From NCBI GenBank assembly GCA_965199915.1, contig OZ241348.1:1798001-1862000 (forward strand): a stretch of 64,000 bases of DNA, in the 5' to 3' direction. The translations under genes were made by a program, and so were the position numbers. The stretch comes from VXYL01 sp965199915 (lineage in GTDB: Bacteria > Pseudomonadota > Gammaproteobacteria > Pseudomonadales > Azotimanducaceae). Position 1 is the first letter of the stretch. Each line of letters starts with the position of its first letter. The notes under the pieces were generated by a model. That model was not told the DNA's origin. It searched no databases and worked only from the letters and a program-made list of their open reading frames with translations. Below are positions 33,264 to 42,193 of this stretch, in pieces.

Positions 33264-34234
33264 GCGGCGTGCTTTCGCGCGTTGCCGAGCGCACCTACTG
33301 GCTGGGGCGCTATCTGGAGCGCGGCGACGCCACCGCGCGTCTCATCGCCGTGAACGCGAACCTGCTCATGGACCTGCCGGTGCGCGTGCCGCTCGGCTGG
33401 CATCCGCTCATCGCCATCACCGGCGCGGAAGCGCTGTTCGAGGAACTCTACGGAGCGGACGCCGAGGCGTCCGAACGCAACGTGTGCCGGTTCCTCACCT
33501 CGGACGCCCGCAACCCCGGCGCCATCATCCGTTCGCTCGCCGCCGCCCGCGACAACGCCCGCAACATCCGCGAGCGCGTTCCCAGCATCACCTTCGAGTA
33601 CATCAACGGGATCCACCTGTTCGCGCGCGCCAACCTGCCAACGGCCACTTCGCGCACGCGGCGGCGCGAGGCGCTGGACGGCATCAGCCGCCGCGTGCAG
33701 CAGTTGGAGGGGTTCCTGTCGCAGAACATGCTGCACGACGCCCATTGGGAGATTCTGCGCCTCGGCAACCATGTGGAGCGGGCGGACATGACCACCCGCA
33801 TCATCGACGTGCGTTCGGCGGATCTGTTCGCCAGCCACCACGACTTGGCGCCGTTCGCGGACGTGCAATGGCGCAGCGTGCTGCGCTCCGCCTACGCCAT
33901 GCAGTCCTACAACGCATCGGTGCGCGGCCCGGTGACCGCCCCGCGCGCCTTGGAGTTCCTGTTCAAGGACGAGCGCCTGCCCCGTTCGTACCTCCGCTGC
34001 CTGCGTTCGGTGCGCCGCAGCCTGCTGGCGCTGCCGCGCCGCCAACAGCCGCTGCGCCTGTGCAACGCCGCCATCGCCATGATCCAGGCGACGGACGTGG
34101 GCCGCCTCGGCGAACCGGGCCAAGCGCCGGCGCTGCACGCCTTCATCGACCAGTGCCAGCTGCGTTTGGGGGAGTTGCACAACGCCATAGTGAGCGCCTA
34201 CTTCGACTTTCCCAGCCAACGCCAAAGCGCTTGA
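33260..34234 (+). CDS. Alpha-E domain protein (COG2307-like), copy 2
   Basis: The GTG start at 33260 overlaps the stop of the ATP-grasp fragment. The 324-residue product is almost identical to copy 1 at 30598-31572, with differences mainly in the last 15 residues. Because both copies are intact and full length, the duplication is recent or under selection, or it is an assembly effect. The longer open frame that begins at 32744 in the same phase is not a real N-terminal extension. A short palindromic repeat follows the stop at once. Confidence 0.9.
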   Translation: MSGVLSRVAERTYWLGRYLERGDATARLIAVNANLLMDLPVRVPLGWHPLIAITGAEALFEELYGADAEASERNVCRFLTSDARNPGAIIRSLAAARDNARNIRERVPSITFEYINGIHLFARANLPTATSRTRRREALDGISRRVQQLEGFLSQNMLHDAHWEILRLGNHVERADMTTRIIDVRSADLFASHHDLAPFADVQWRSVLRSAYAMQSYNASVRGPVTAPRALEFLFKDERLPRSYLRCLRSVRRSLLALPRRQQPLRLCNAAIAMIQATDVGRLGEPGQAPALHAFIDQCQLRLGELHNAIVSAYFDFPSQRQSA

Positions 34235-34275
34235 GGCGCACCCTGCGGGCGCGTTCGAGTTTGCTACGCAAACTC
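34235..34275 (-). repeat. Bipartite palindromic repeat, copy 3 (41 bp)
   Basis: It starts at the base after the second alpha-E stop, in the same position and orientation as copy 2, and is part of the duplicated block. Confidence 0.85.
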
Positions 34276-34342
34276 CGCGCTAGCCGCGCTTCGCCAGCCG
34301 CCGCTCGATGAGCTCCTAGCGCTACCAAGCGTGGTACAACGT

Positions 34343-34391
34343 GCCTACAGGAAACGCCCCGTTCAGAGCCAGGACATTGAACATGCCAGCA
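34343..34391 (+). pseudogene. Short 3' remnant of the HigB/RelE-like toxin gene
   Basis: About 49 bases here match 32113-32161 at the end of the toxin gene almost exactly, after which the sequences differ. A shared TACCAAGCGTGGTAC segment precedes both cassettes (31660 and 34323). This shows that the toxin cassette was once also present after the second alpha-E copy and has been deleted. Confidence 0.8.
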
Positions 34392-34455
34392 AACCGCCGG
34401 CGTGGTGGCGTCCGTTGCGAAAGCGGCGCTTCCAGCGGAGGGGAACCGGCGCCGG

Positions 34456-37400
34456 CTACCGGCCGCGCTCGGCCTGCCGCGGCAAGCGCTTGCGCAAGGT
34501 TGTCGATGAGTCCTCTCGCCCCAAGCCGACAAAGCCCGGAATCAGCGCGCGCCAGCCTTCCCGAATCGACACCAGCGCCGGCACCAGGAACAGGATCACC
34601 ACGCTGGCGAACATGATGCCGGTGGCCAGGCTCACCGCCATCGGGATGAGGAACTGCGCTTGGGTGCTGGTCTCGAACAGCATCGGCGTGAGGCCCAGCG
34701 CGGTGGTGGCGGTGGTGAGGAAGATGGCGCGGAAACGGTGCCGCGCCGCGGCGACGATGGCCTCGTCGGGCGGCAGGCCCGTTTCGGCGCGAATCTTGTT
34801 GTAGCGGTCCACCATCACCAGCGAGTCGTTCACCACCACGCCGCTCAAGGCCACCATGCCGAAGATGGAGATGAACGTGAGGTCGTAGCCGAGCAGCCAG
34901 TGCCCGACCACGGCCCCGGCGGCGCCGCAGGGCACGCTGGCGAGAATGACGAACGGTTGCGCGTAGCTGCGCAGTTGCGAGGCGATCAGCACGAAAATCA
35001 CCAACAGCGACACCAGCGCCAAGCTGCCGAGCGCGGCCAAATCCTCGGTCTGTTCGCGGCCGAGGCCGGCCTGCCGCGTTTGCAGGCCCGGATAGCGGGC
35101 TTGCAGTTTGGGCAACACTTCCGTCTGCACCAGCGTGTTGATTTCGGTGGGTGTCGCCAGCTTGCCGTCCACCTCGGCCGAGACCGTGACGATGCGCAGG
35201 CCGTCGATGCGGTCGATGGAGGCGAAGCTGCGCGATTCGGTCACCTTGGCCACGGTGGACAGCGGCGCTTCGGTGCCGTCCGCCAAGCGAATGCGCACGT
35301 TGAACAGGTCGCGCGGGCTGCGCCGTTGCTCGTCCGGGTAGCGCACCATCACCTTGACCTCGCGGCGTCCGCGCTGGATGCGCTGCACCTCCTCGCCGAA
35401 GAAGTTGCGGCGCAGCTGGCGGGCGATGTCGGCCGGCGTCAATCCCGCGGCTTCGCCGGCCGGCGTGAGCGCGATGTCGTACTGGCGCTTGCCCAGGCTC
35501 ACTGAATCCTGAATCTCGTACAGGGAGGGAATCGCCTTGTACTCCTCTTTCAGATCCGCCACCGCTCGGCGCAGGGCGTCGTCGTCCTGGTGCGCCAGCT
35601 CGTATTCCAGATCGTCGCCGGGGCCGAAGAACTCGGCCGAGTAGGTGAGCCGCTCCGCGCCGGGGATCTCGCCCGTGTTGCCGCGCCAGATGCGCTCCAG
35701 CTCGTCGGCGGCGAGAGTGCGCAGCGGTTCGCTGTTCAGCACGATCTGCACGGAGGCGAGGTGGCTCGCCGCGGTCACTTGGAGGCCTCCGCCCGGCCCA
35801 ACGTCGCGTCCAGAGCGACCGCCGATGGTGACGGCGACGGAGCGAAACGACGTGCCGCCCACCTGCTCGTTGGTCTGGTGGGCAGCGGCGACCAAGTGCT
35901 CGGCGGCGGCGCGCGTGACGTCGAACGGCGTGCCGACGGGGAACTCCAAGTTCGCGTCCAGTTGATTGGATTCCAGCGACGGGAAGAAGAAGAAGCGCAC
36001 TTGGCCGGTGGTTAGCAACAGGCCCGCGATCGCCAACAACGCCACGCCGCCGAGCACCGTGAAGAGTCGTCGCCGCACCGCCAGCGCGACCAACGGCACC
36101 AGCTTGTCGTCGCGGAAGGTCATGACGGCGCGGCTGACGCGGTGCTGGAAAGCGTCCAGCGGCCAGCGGCTCCACGGCCGCCCGTGCGCAAGGTGCGCCG
36201 GCAAAATGCAGAACACCTCCACCAGCGACATCGCCAAGACGGCGATCACGACGATGGGCACGACGCCGAGGATCTGCCCCAAGGTGCCGGTGACGAACAA
36301 CAGCGGGGCGAACGCCGCCATCGTGGTGAGCACGCCGATGGTGACCGGCGCCCGCACGCCCAGCGCGCCGGCGATGGCGGCGGCGGAACCGCGCCCGCCG
36401 GCCTCCTGCTCGGCGACGATGTTCTCGCCCACCACCACGGCGTCGTCCACCACGATGCCGAGCACGATGATGAGCGCGAACAGCGACACCATGTTGACGT
36501 TGACGTCGAAGAAGTCGAAGAACAGGAACGCGCCCAGGAACGAGATCGGCACGCCCATCGCCACCCAGGTGGCGAGGCGCAGATCGAGCATCACCACGAG
36601 GAACAGGAACACCAGGGCGAAGCCGAGCACGCCGTTGCGCATGAGCAGGTTCAGGCGGTCTTGGAGCACCTCCGTGCGGTCGTCCCAGACCGCCACGTCG
36701 ATGCCGGGCGGGGGTTCGTACTCCGCCAACATGCGCTTGATGTCCGCGGCGATGTCCAGCACGTCCTCGGTCTCGGACTTCCGCACCCGCACGAAGACGC
36801 TCCGCCGGCCGTTGTACTCGTTGACGAGATCGACGTCCGCGAAGCCGTCGCGCAGGGTGGCCACGTCGCGCAGGCGCAGGATGGCGCCGTCGGGCCGGGC
36901 GCGCAGCACGATGTTCTCGAACTCCTCGCCGCGCACGCGCTTGGAGTTGGTGCGCAGCAGCAGGTCGCCCGCCTCGGTGCGCAACTCGCCGGAGGAGAGG
37001 TTGAGGGACGAGAGCCGCACCGCGGCGGCCACTTGGCCGATGGTGAGATCGTAGCGGCGCAGCGCCTCTTCGCGCACCTCGATAGAAATCTCGCGGTCGC
37101 GGGCGCCGTTCAAGGACACCAGCGACACCGACGGCACGGTCAACAGCGCCTCCTCCAGCGCCTCCGCGCCGCGCACCAGTTCCGCTTCGGGCAGCTCGGA
37201 AGACACCACCAGCGTCATCACGTCGCTCACCCGTTCGGCGCGCTCCACCTCCGCTTGTTCGGCGTCTTCCGGCGGGAAGTCCACCAAGCGCTCCACCGCC
37301 GCCTCCACGTCGTCGCGCACTTGGGCGTCGTCCACGAAATCCTTGAGCTCGACGGTCACCGTGCCCATGTTCTCGGTCGCCGTGGACAGCACGCGATCAA

Positions 37401-37671
37401 CGCCGTCGATGCCGAACACCGCCTCTTCCACGCGCCGGGTGATGCCTTCCTCCACCTCGGTGGGGGTCGCGCCCGGGTACGGCACCCGCACGGTGACGAC
37501 GCCGGGATCCACGGTGGGGAACACCTGCGCCGTGAGCTGCAACCCGGCGGAGAGCCCGCCGGCCAGCATCAGCGTCATCAACAGATTCGCGGCGACCGGA
37601 TTGCGCGCGAAATAAGGCACCAAGCCCTGTAGCGCGCCGGACCGCGCCGGCGGCGACGTCACCTCCGCCAT
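34456..37671 (-). CDS. RND-family efflux permease (HAE1/AcrB-like)
   Basis: The 1,071-residue protein has the RND layout: a first membrane helix (NPVAANLLMTLMLAGGLSAG), a large periplasmic loop with VRVPYPGATPTEVEEGI, transmembrane helix 4 with the proton-relay pair in GIVVDDAVVVGENI, a second large loop, and a final helix block with GMVALSGVVVNDSLVMVD. It would export drugs, lipids or other small molecules using the proton gradient, together with an adaptor and an outer-membrane channel. The HlyD-type adaptor gene at 40856-42109 is read in the same direction. No outer-membrane channel gene is nearby. Start ATG 37671 lies 94 bases after the FtsX permease gene. Confidence 0.93.
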   Translation of the reverse strand: MAEVTSPPARSGALQGLVPYFARNPVAANLLMTLMLAGGLSAGLQLTAQVFPTVDPGVVTVRVPYPGATPTEVEEGITRRVEEAVFGIDGVDRVLSTATENMGTVTVELKDFVDDAQVRDDVEAAVERLVDFPPEDAEQAEVERAERVSDVMTLVVSSELPEAELVRGAEALEEALLTVPSVSLVSLNGARDREISIEVREEALRRYDLTIGQVAAAVRLSSLNLSSGELRTEAGDLLLRTNSKRVRGEEFENIVLRARPDGAILRLRDVATLRDGFADVDLVNEYNGRRSVFVRVRKSETEDVLDIAADIKRMLAEYEPPPGIDVAVWDDRTEVLQDRLNLLMRNGVLGFALVFLFLVVMLDLRLATWVAMGVPISFLGAFLFFDFFDVNVNMVSLFALIIVLGIVVDDAVVVGENIVAEQEAGGRGSAAAIAGALGVRAPVTIGVLTTMAAFAPLLFVTGTLGQILGVVPIVVIAVLAMSLVEVFCILPAHLAHGRPWSRWPLDAFQHRVSRAVMTFRDDKLVPLVALAVRRRLFTVLGGVALLAIAGLLLTTGQVRFFFFPSLESNQLDANLEFPVGTPFDVTRAAAEHLVAAAHQTNEQVGGTSFRSVAVTIGGRSGRDVGPGGGLQVTAASHLASVQIVLNSEPLRTLAADELERIWRGNTGEIPGAERLTYSAEFFGPGDDLEYELAHQDDDALRRAVADLKEEYKAIPSLYEIQDSVSLGKRQYDIALTPAGEAAGLTPADIARQLRRNFFGEEVQRIQRGRREVKVMVRYPDEQRRSPRDLFNVRIRLADGTEAPLSTVAKVTESRSFASIDRIDGLRIVTVSAEVDGKLATPTEINTLVQTEVLPKLQARYPGLQTRQAGLGREQTEDLAALGSLALVSLLVIFVLIASQLRSYAQPFVILASVPCGAAGAVVGHWLLGYDLTFISIFGMVALSGVVVNDSLVMVDRYNKIRAETGLPPDEAIVAAARHRFRAIFLTTATTALGLTPMLFETSTQAQFLIPMAVSLATGIMFASVVILFLVPALVSIREGWRALIPGFVGLGREDSSTTLRKRLPRQAERGR

Positions 37672-37765
37672 GATCGCCTAAGACCTCAAGGGGCGTCGCC
37701 ACCCGCTCCTGCGCGTGGGTTGCCGGCGGCGGTATGTCGCGACGTTCGGCAACCCGTCTCCAAAC

Positions 37766-38929
37766 TCAATCCCCCCGCAGCGCCGCGGTAATTGGCAACA
37801 TCGCCGCGCGCACGGCTGGGAACAATCCGCCGATGGCGCCGAGCGCCAAGGCCCACACAAGACCCAGCGCGAGCAGCCTCGGCGTTACCGCGAAGTCGAA
37901 GGCGATCTGCGAGAACGAGGTGTCGCTCAAGGTGGAAACCGTGAAGCCGTTGAAGCCGAAGTACGCCACCGCCGCGCCCAACAAGCCGCCGACCGTTGCG
38001 AGCGCCATGGACTCGGCCATCACCGAGGCGACCACCGGCAGGCTGCCGAAACCCAAGGCGCGCAACGTGGCGATCTCCACCGTGCGCGTGACCACCGCGG
38101 AGTACATCGTGTTGAGCGCCGCGAACACCGCGCCGACAGCCATGATCACGCCCACGGCGTAGCCGAAGCGCTCGATGGTGGTGGCGAGACCGCCGCGTTG
38201 CCCTTGAAAGAACTCTTTTTCGCCCACTACGACCAGATCGAGGCGCGGGTCTTCTTCCACACTGCGGGCGATCTCGGCGATGCGCTCCGGCGCGTCCACG
38301 CGCAGCCGCATGGAACTCGCGCTGCTGCCGCGCCGAAACGCCGATTGCGCCACCGGCAAATCCAGCCACAGTTCCGATTCGTAGGCGGACCCCCCGGCCT
38401 CGAAGATGCCCACCACGGTCCACTCGGTCTGGCGCAGTTTCACGGTGGCGCCGAGGTCGATGCCGGCGAACTCCGCGGCGGCGCCGCGGCCGGCGATGAG
38501 TTCGCCCTTGCCGGGCGTGAAGGGGCGGCCTTGCGTTATTTGCACTTCCTCACGAATCGCGAACGCATCGGTGCCGACGCCGCGCACGATGAGATTCGCG
38601 TCCAGGCCGGAAGATCGCTTGGGGACGTCCGCCACCGTGTACAGCTCGCGGCTCGCCAAGGCGACGCCGGGCACGCTCTCGACGATGCCCATTTCCTCCA
38701 ATCCAATGCCGCTCGACAGCTCGCTGTCCGAACCGCCGCGCAACACGATGGCGCGATCCGGCGCTCCGCCTCGATCCAGCGTGCCGGCGAACCCCGTGCC
38801 CATGGCCAGAATCGACAACAGCACGCCGACCACGCCGGCGATCCCCACCACGATCACGGACGAACTGCCGAGGCGCGACGGCAGGTTGCGCAGGTTCATC
38901 AAGCTCACCTCCACCAACTGCCCGAACAC
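37766..38929 (-). CDS. FtsX-family ABC transporter permease, second of pair
   Basis: The start is GTG 38929, one base after the stop of the first permease gene, so translation is coupled. The 387-residue protein has an N-terminal helix, a periplasmic MacB-PCD-like domain (residues 50-250), and three C-terminal helices that form the FtsX domain (TRTVEIATLRALGFGSLPVV). With its partner, an ABC ATPase and an adaptor protein it should form a MacB/LolCDE-like mechanotransmission complex acting across the envelope. The cargo is unknown. Confidence 0.88.
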   Translation of the reverse strand: MFGQLVEVSLMNLRNLPSRLGSSSVIVVGIAGVVGVLLSILAMGTGFAGTLDRGGAPDRAIVLRGGSDSELSSGIGLEEMGIVESVPGVALASRELYTVADVPKRSSGLDANLIVRGVGTDAFAIREEVQITQGRPFTPGKGELIAGRGAAAEFAGIDLGATVKLRQTEWTVVGIFEAGGSAYESELWLDLPVAQSAFRRGSSASSMRLRVDAPERIAEIARSVEEDPRLDLVVVGEKEFFQGQRGGLATTIERFGYAVGVIMAVGAVFAALNTMYSAVVTRTVEIATLRALGFGSLPVVASVMAESMALATVGGLLGAAVAYFGFNGFTVSTLSDTSFSQIAFDFAVTPRLLALGLVWALALGAIGGLFPAVRAAMLPITAALRGD

Positions 38930-38930
38930 G

Positions 38931-40100
38931 TCAACGTCTCCGCAGCGCTTCGGCGATGGTCAACCGCCCGGCCAGCCACGCCGGCCAGACGCCCACCACC
39001 GCGCCCAGCAGCACGGCGATGGCAAGGCCCTGCGCCGCCGTGGGCCAGTCGAGCCCAAAACCGCCGAGACCGATCTGGTTCATAAACGCGAGCGCGCCCA
39101 AACCTTGGGCGGCCACTGCGGCGAGGCCGATGCCGAGCACGCCGCCGAAGGCGCACAGCAGCACGGATTCGCCCAACACCAACGCCGCCACTTTGCGGTC
39201 CGAAAAGCCCAGCGTTTTCAGCACCGCCAACTCCGCGATGCGCTCGCGGAACGCCCAGTGCATCACCACCGCGGTGAGTAGAAGAATGGTGAAAAACACC
39301 GCCGAGAGGATGCTGTTCGCCATCAGGCCGATGTCGCCGATTTGCGCGGCGAAGGCGCGCGCGAACTCGTCCTCGGTGGCGGTCTTGGTGGGATTGTGGG
39401 AGTTCTCGAACAACGAATCGATGGCTTTGGCCACTTCCGGAGCGCGCTCCGGATCCGCGATGCGCACCGAATACCAACCCACCGTGCCGCCTCCGAACGC
39501 CGCGGCTTGCTCGAAGTAATCGTAGTGGAACAGGAACACTTCGGATTCCGGAGAACTTTCGTCGCGGAAAGTGTAGGTGCCGACCAAATCGAACTCCCAC
39601 AAGCGGCTGCCGTCGCGCATGGGATAGATGTCCGCTTCAATGGGAATCTTGTCGCCGATTTGCCAACCGAACCGTTCCAAAAACGTCGCCGGCGCCACCG
39701 CGCCGGTGCGCGTTCGCTCGAAGGCTTCCAGCTGTTCCGGCGCGATGATCGCCTCCGGGTACATGTCGAAGTACGCGCGCGGTTCCACCGGATACTTGGG
39801 AAAGAAGCTGCTCCGATCCTGGTAGATGCCGCCGAACCAGGTTTGGTGCGTCACGGCTTCCACGCCGTCGACAACCTCAATGGCGGAGCGTTGACTGATG
39901 GGCAGCGAGTCGATGATCGAGTATTTCGCCGCGACCACCAGGCGATCGGCGGCGGCGATTCCCGTGCTGCCGGAAAACAACACCGCCATCGCGCGCAGGA
40001 GCGCGAACAACAGGAACGCCACGAGCACCGAGAAAAGCGTGAGGTATGTCCGCACCGGGCGGCGATGCAGATTCGCCCACACCAAGCCGACCGCGCTCAT
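38931..40100 (-). CDS. FtsX-family ABC transporter permease, first of pair
   Basis: ATG 40100 (MSAVGLVWANLHRRPVRTYL) is preferred to the open frame upstream, which runs into the ATPase gene. The 389-residue protein has the FtsX layout: helix 1 at about 20-40, a periplasmic domain, then helices with ERIAELAVLKTLGFSDRKV, the coupling segment that contacts the ATPase. Two different permeases in tandem indicate a heterodimeric transporter, as in LolCE, rather than a MacB homodimer. It starts 16 bases after the ATPase stop codon. Confidence 0.88.
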   Translation of the reverse strand: MSAVGLVWANLHRRPVRTYLTLFSVLVAFLLFALLRAMAVLFSGSTGIAAADRLVVAAKYSIIDSLPISQRSAIEVVDGVEAVTHQTWFGGIYQDRSSFFPKYPVEPRAYFDMYPEAIIAPEQLEAFERTRTGAVAPATFLERFGWQIGDKIPIEADIYPMRDGSRLWEFDLVGTYTFRDESSPESEVFLFHYDYFEQAAAFGGGTVGWYSVRIADPERAPEVAKAIDSLFENSHNPTKTATEDEFARAFAAQIGDIGLMANSILSAVFFTILLLTAVVMHWAFRERIAELAVLKTLGFSDRKVAALVLGESVLLCAFGGVLGIGLAAVAAQGLGALAFMNQIGLGGFGLDWPTAAQGLAIAVLLGAVVGVWPAWLAGRLTIAEALRRR

Positions 40101-40116
40101 GTTGGCCACCGCATTT

Positions 40117-40801
40117 TCATGCGGCCTCCGTGGCCAGCCGGCCCTTGTCCAAGCTGGCCACGCGTTTGGCGTGGCTCGCGGCCTTGGGATCATGCGTGAC
40201 CATGACGATGGTCTTGCCGTGGTCGCGGCTCAAGATGTCCAACAGGTCCAAAATCGCGTCGGCGTTTTCGCGATCCAAATCGCCGGTCGGCTCGTCGCAC
40301 ACCAGAATGGGCGCGTCCGCGACGATGGCGCGGGCGATCGCCACGCGCTGCTGTTGGCCGCCGGAGAGTTCGCCGGGTTTGTGTTTGGCGCGATCCGAAA
40401 GACCAACCACTTCCAGCGCCGTGAGAGCGTTCTTGCGGCGTTGCGCAGCCGAGAGCTTCGTGAGCACAGAGCGGCAGCTCCACGTTGCGCAGCGCCGTCA
40501 GCACCGGCAGCAGGTTGTAGAACTGGAAAACGAAACCGATGTTCGCGGCGCGCCAGCGCGCCAACGCGCCGCTCGACATCGCGCCGAGTTCTTGGCCCGC
40601 CACCACCACTTCGCCGCCCGTGGCCTTGTCGATGCCGCCGATGAGGTTGAGCAACGTCGTCTTGCCGCTGCCGGACGGCCCCATGAGGGCGACGAAATCT
40701 CCCGCGTCAACGCGCAGGTCGATGCCCACGAGCACGTCCACCACTTCGCGGCCTTTGACGAAGCTCTTCTCCACGGCGTTCAGTTCAATGATCGATGCCA
40801 A
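40117..40801 (-). pseudogene. ABC transporter ATPase (MacB/LolD-like), frameshifted
   Basis: The N-terminal part from ATG 40801 has Walker A in GPSGSGKTTLLNLIGG and Q-loop FVFQFYNLLPVLT. At about 40468 the frame breaks after NVELPL, and the rest of the protein continues in another frame with LSGGQQQRVAIARAIV, Walker B LVCDEPTGDLD and the H-loop VMVTHD to the stop at 40117. One extra base in CTCTGTGC accounts for it. All motifs are present across the two frames, so the gene was functional until recently, or the base is a sequencing error. If real, the FtsX pair next to it has no working ATPase from this locus. Confidence 0.85.
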
Positions 40802-40855
40802 CCGCGCCTCCTCGTCTCCAATCTCATCTCCAATACCGCTGGTCCGCCAACCGCG

Positions 40856-42109
40856 CTACGGTTGGTCCGTCGGAACGATGTCGGCCCCATCGCGCAATGC
40901 CGCAAGCGTCGCCTCGCTGGCCTCGGCCACCACGCGCTCGCCGGCGACGAGCCCGTCCACGATGCGCGCGTTGGCGCCTTGGCGGCCGGCCACCTCCACA
41001 TCGCGGCGTTGCGCCGCACCGTCGGCAACCACCCACACATGCTTTCCGTCGCCGCTGCCGAACACCGCCGCGCCCGGCACCAGCACGCCTTTGCGCGTTG
41101 GCGCGTTGACGTTCGCCGCGCTCGCTTTGGCGTCGAGAAACGCCACTTTCACACCCATGTCCGGCAACACGCGCGCGTTCCTGCGGGCAAAACCGATGCG
41201 CACGCGCACGGTGGCCTTGTTGCGGTCGGCGGCGGGTATGGTGGCGATCACCTCGGCGGGAATGTCCTCGTCGTAGGCGTTGAGGCGCACGGTAACCGGC
41301 TGGCCGGGGTACACGCGGTTGATGTACGCCTCGTTCACGTCCACTTCCACTTCCAAGGAATCCATGTCCACGATGGTGCAGATGCCGGTGCGCGTGAAGC
41401 CGCCGCCGGCCGAGACGGGCGAGATCATTTCGCCCGGCTGGGCCGCCTTGGCGATGACGACGCCGCCGAACGGGGCGCGTATCTCGAAGTTCTGCAACAG
41501 CCGGCGTTGCACCGTAAGGCTGCGCTCGGCGACCTCCACGTCCCGCTCGGCGCGCGCCAGACGCGCCCGCAATCCTTCCAGCGCCAGCAGGGTGCGGTCG
41601 CGATCCGCAAGGCTCGCGAACTTGCGTTCCGCCAAGTCGTCGATGCGCTCCAGATCGAGTTCGGCTTGGCGAATGTTGACGCGAATCTCCTCCAAAGACG
41701 CCGTGGACGCGCCGAGTTGCGCCTCGGCCAGCGCCAGTTGCGCGCGGGGTATGGCATCGTCCAGCACCGCCAGCGTTTGCCCTTCGCGCACCGTCATGCC
41801 TTCTTCCACGAGCACTTCGAGCACTTTGCCGGTGGTCTTGGAACTCACCGTGGCTTGGCGGCGCGCCACAACGTAGCCGGTGGCGTCCAGCACGCTGTCG
41901 CCCGCCGGCGCCGCCGCTGTCGCCCGCGCCGTGGCCGTTCGCACCTCGACGGCCGGGCTCGCAAACAGCGGCACGCCGAAGCTCCAGCCCACGAAGCCCG
42001 CACCGGCGAGCACGGCAAGGGCCGCGAACCACTTGACCGGTCGCCGCGCCCGGGGCGCGTCGCCGCCGCGGTCGATCTTGAGTTCGTTGAGAAGCGCCTT
42101 CTTGTCCAT
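40856..42109 (-). CDS. HlyD/MacA-type periplasmic adaptor protein
   Basis: The 417-residue protein has one N-terminal membrane helix (VKWFAALAVLAGAGFVGWSF), a split lipoyl domain (LDATGYVVARRQATVSSKTTG and FEIRAPFGGVVIAKAAQPGEM), a long alpha-helical hairpin (residues 115-200) and a beta-barrel end. It links an inner-membrane transporter to an outer-membrane channel. It is the first gene of the minus-strand cluster and could serve both the FtsX/ABC pair and the RND pump downstream. Its ATG is the last of three ATGs in a 10-bp tandem repeat, and only this one is in frame. Confidence 0.92.
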   Translation of the reverse strand: MDKKALLNELKIDRGGDAPRARRPVKWFAALAVLAGAGFVGWSFGVPLFASPAVEVRTATARATAAAPAGDSVLDATGYVVARRQATVSSKTTGKVLEVLVEEGMTVREGQTLAVLDDAIPRAQLALAEAQLGASTASLEEIRVNIRQAELDLERIDDLAERKFASLADRDRTLLALEGLRARLARAERDVEVAERSLTVQRRLLQNFEIRAPFGGVVIAKAAQPGEMISPVSAGGGFTRTGICTIVDMDSLEVEVDVNEAYINRVYPGQPVTVRLNAYDEDIPAEVIATIPAADRNKATVRVRIGFARRNARVLPDMGVKVAFLDAKASAANVNAPTRKGVLVPGAAVFGSGDGKHVWVVADGAAQRRDVEVAGRQGANARIVDGLVAGERVVAEASEATLAALRDGADIVPTDQP

Positions 42110-42136
42110 CGCTGTCCATCGCTGTCCATCGCCGCG
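42107..42136. repeat. Three 10-bp tandem repeats over the adaptor start codon
   Basis: On the minus strand the unit ATGGACAGCG occurs twice and is followed by ATGGACAAG. Each unit carries an ATG. Because the unit is ten bases, the three ATGs fall in three frames and only the last gives the adaptor. Gain or loss of a unit would not shift the real gene but would change the competing upstream starts. Confidence 0.8.
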
Positions 42137-42193
42137 AGGGATTTCCTAGGGCGTAGAAGCGCATAGGTGATTGTGGCATAGTCTCCATCTGGA

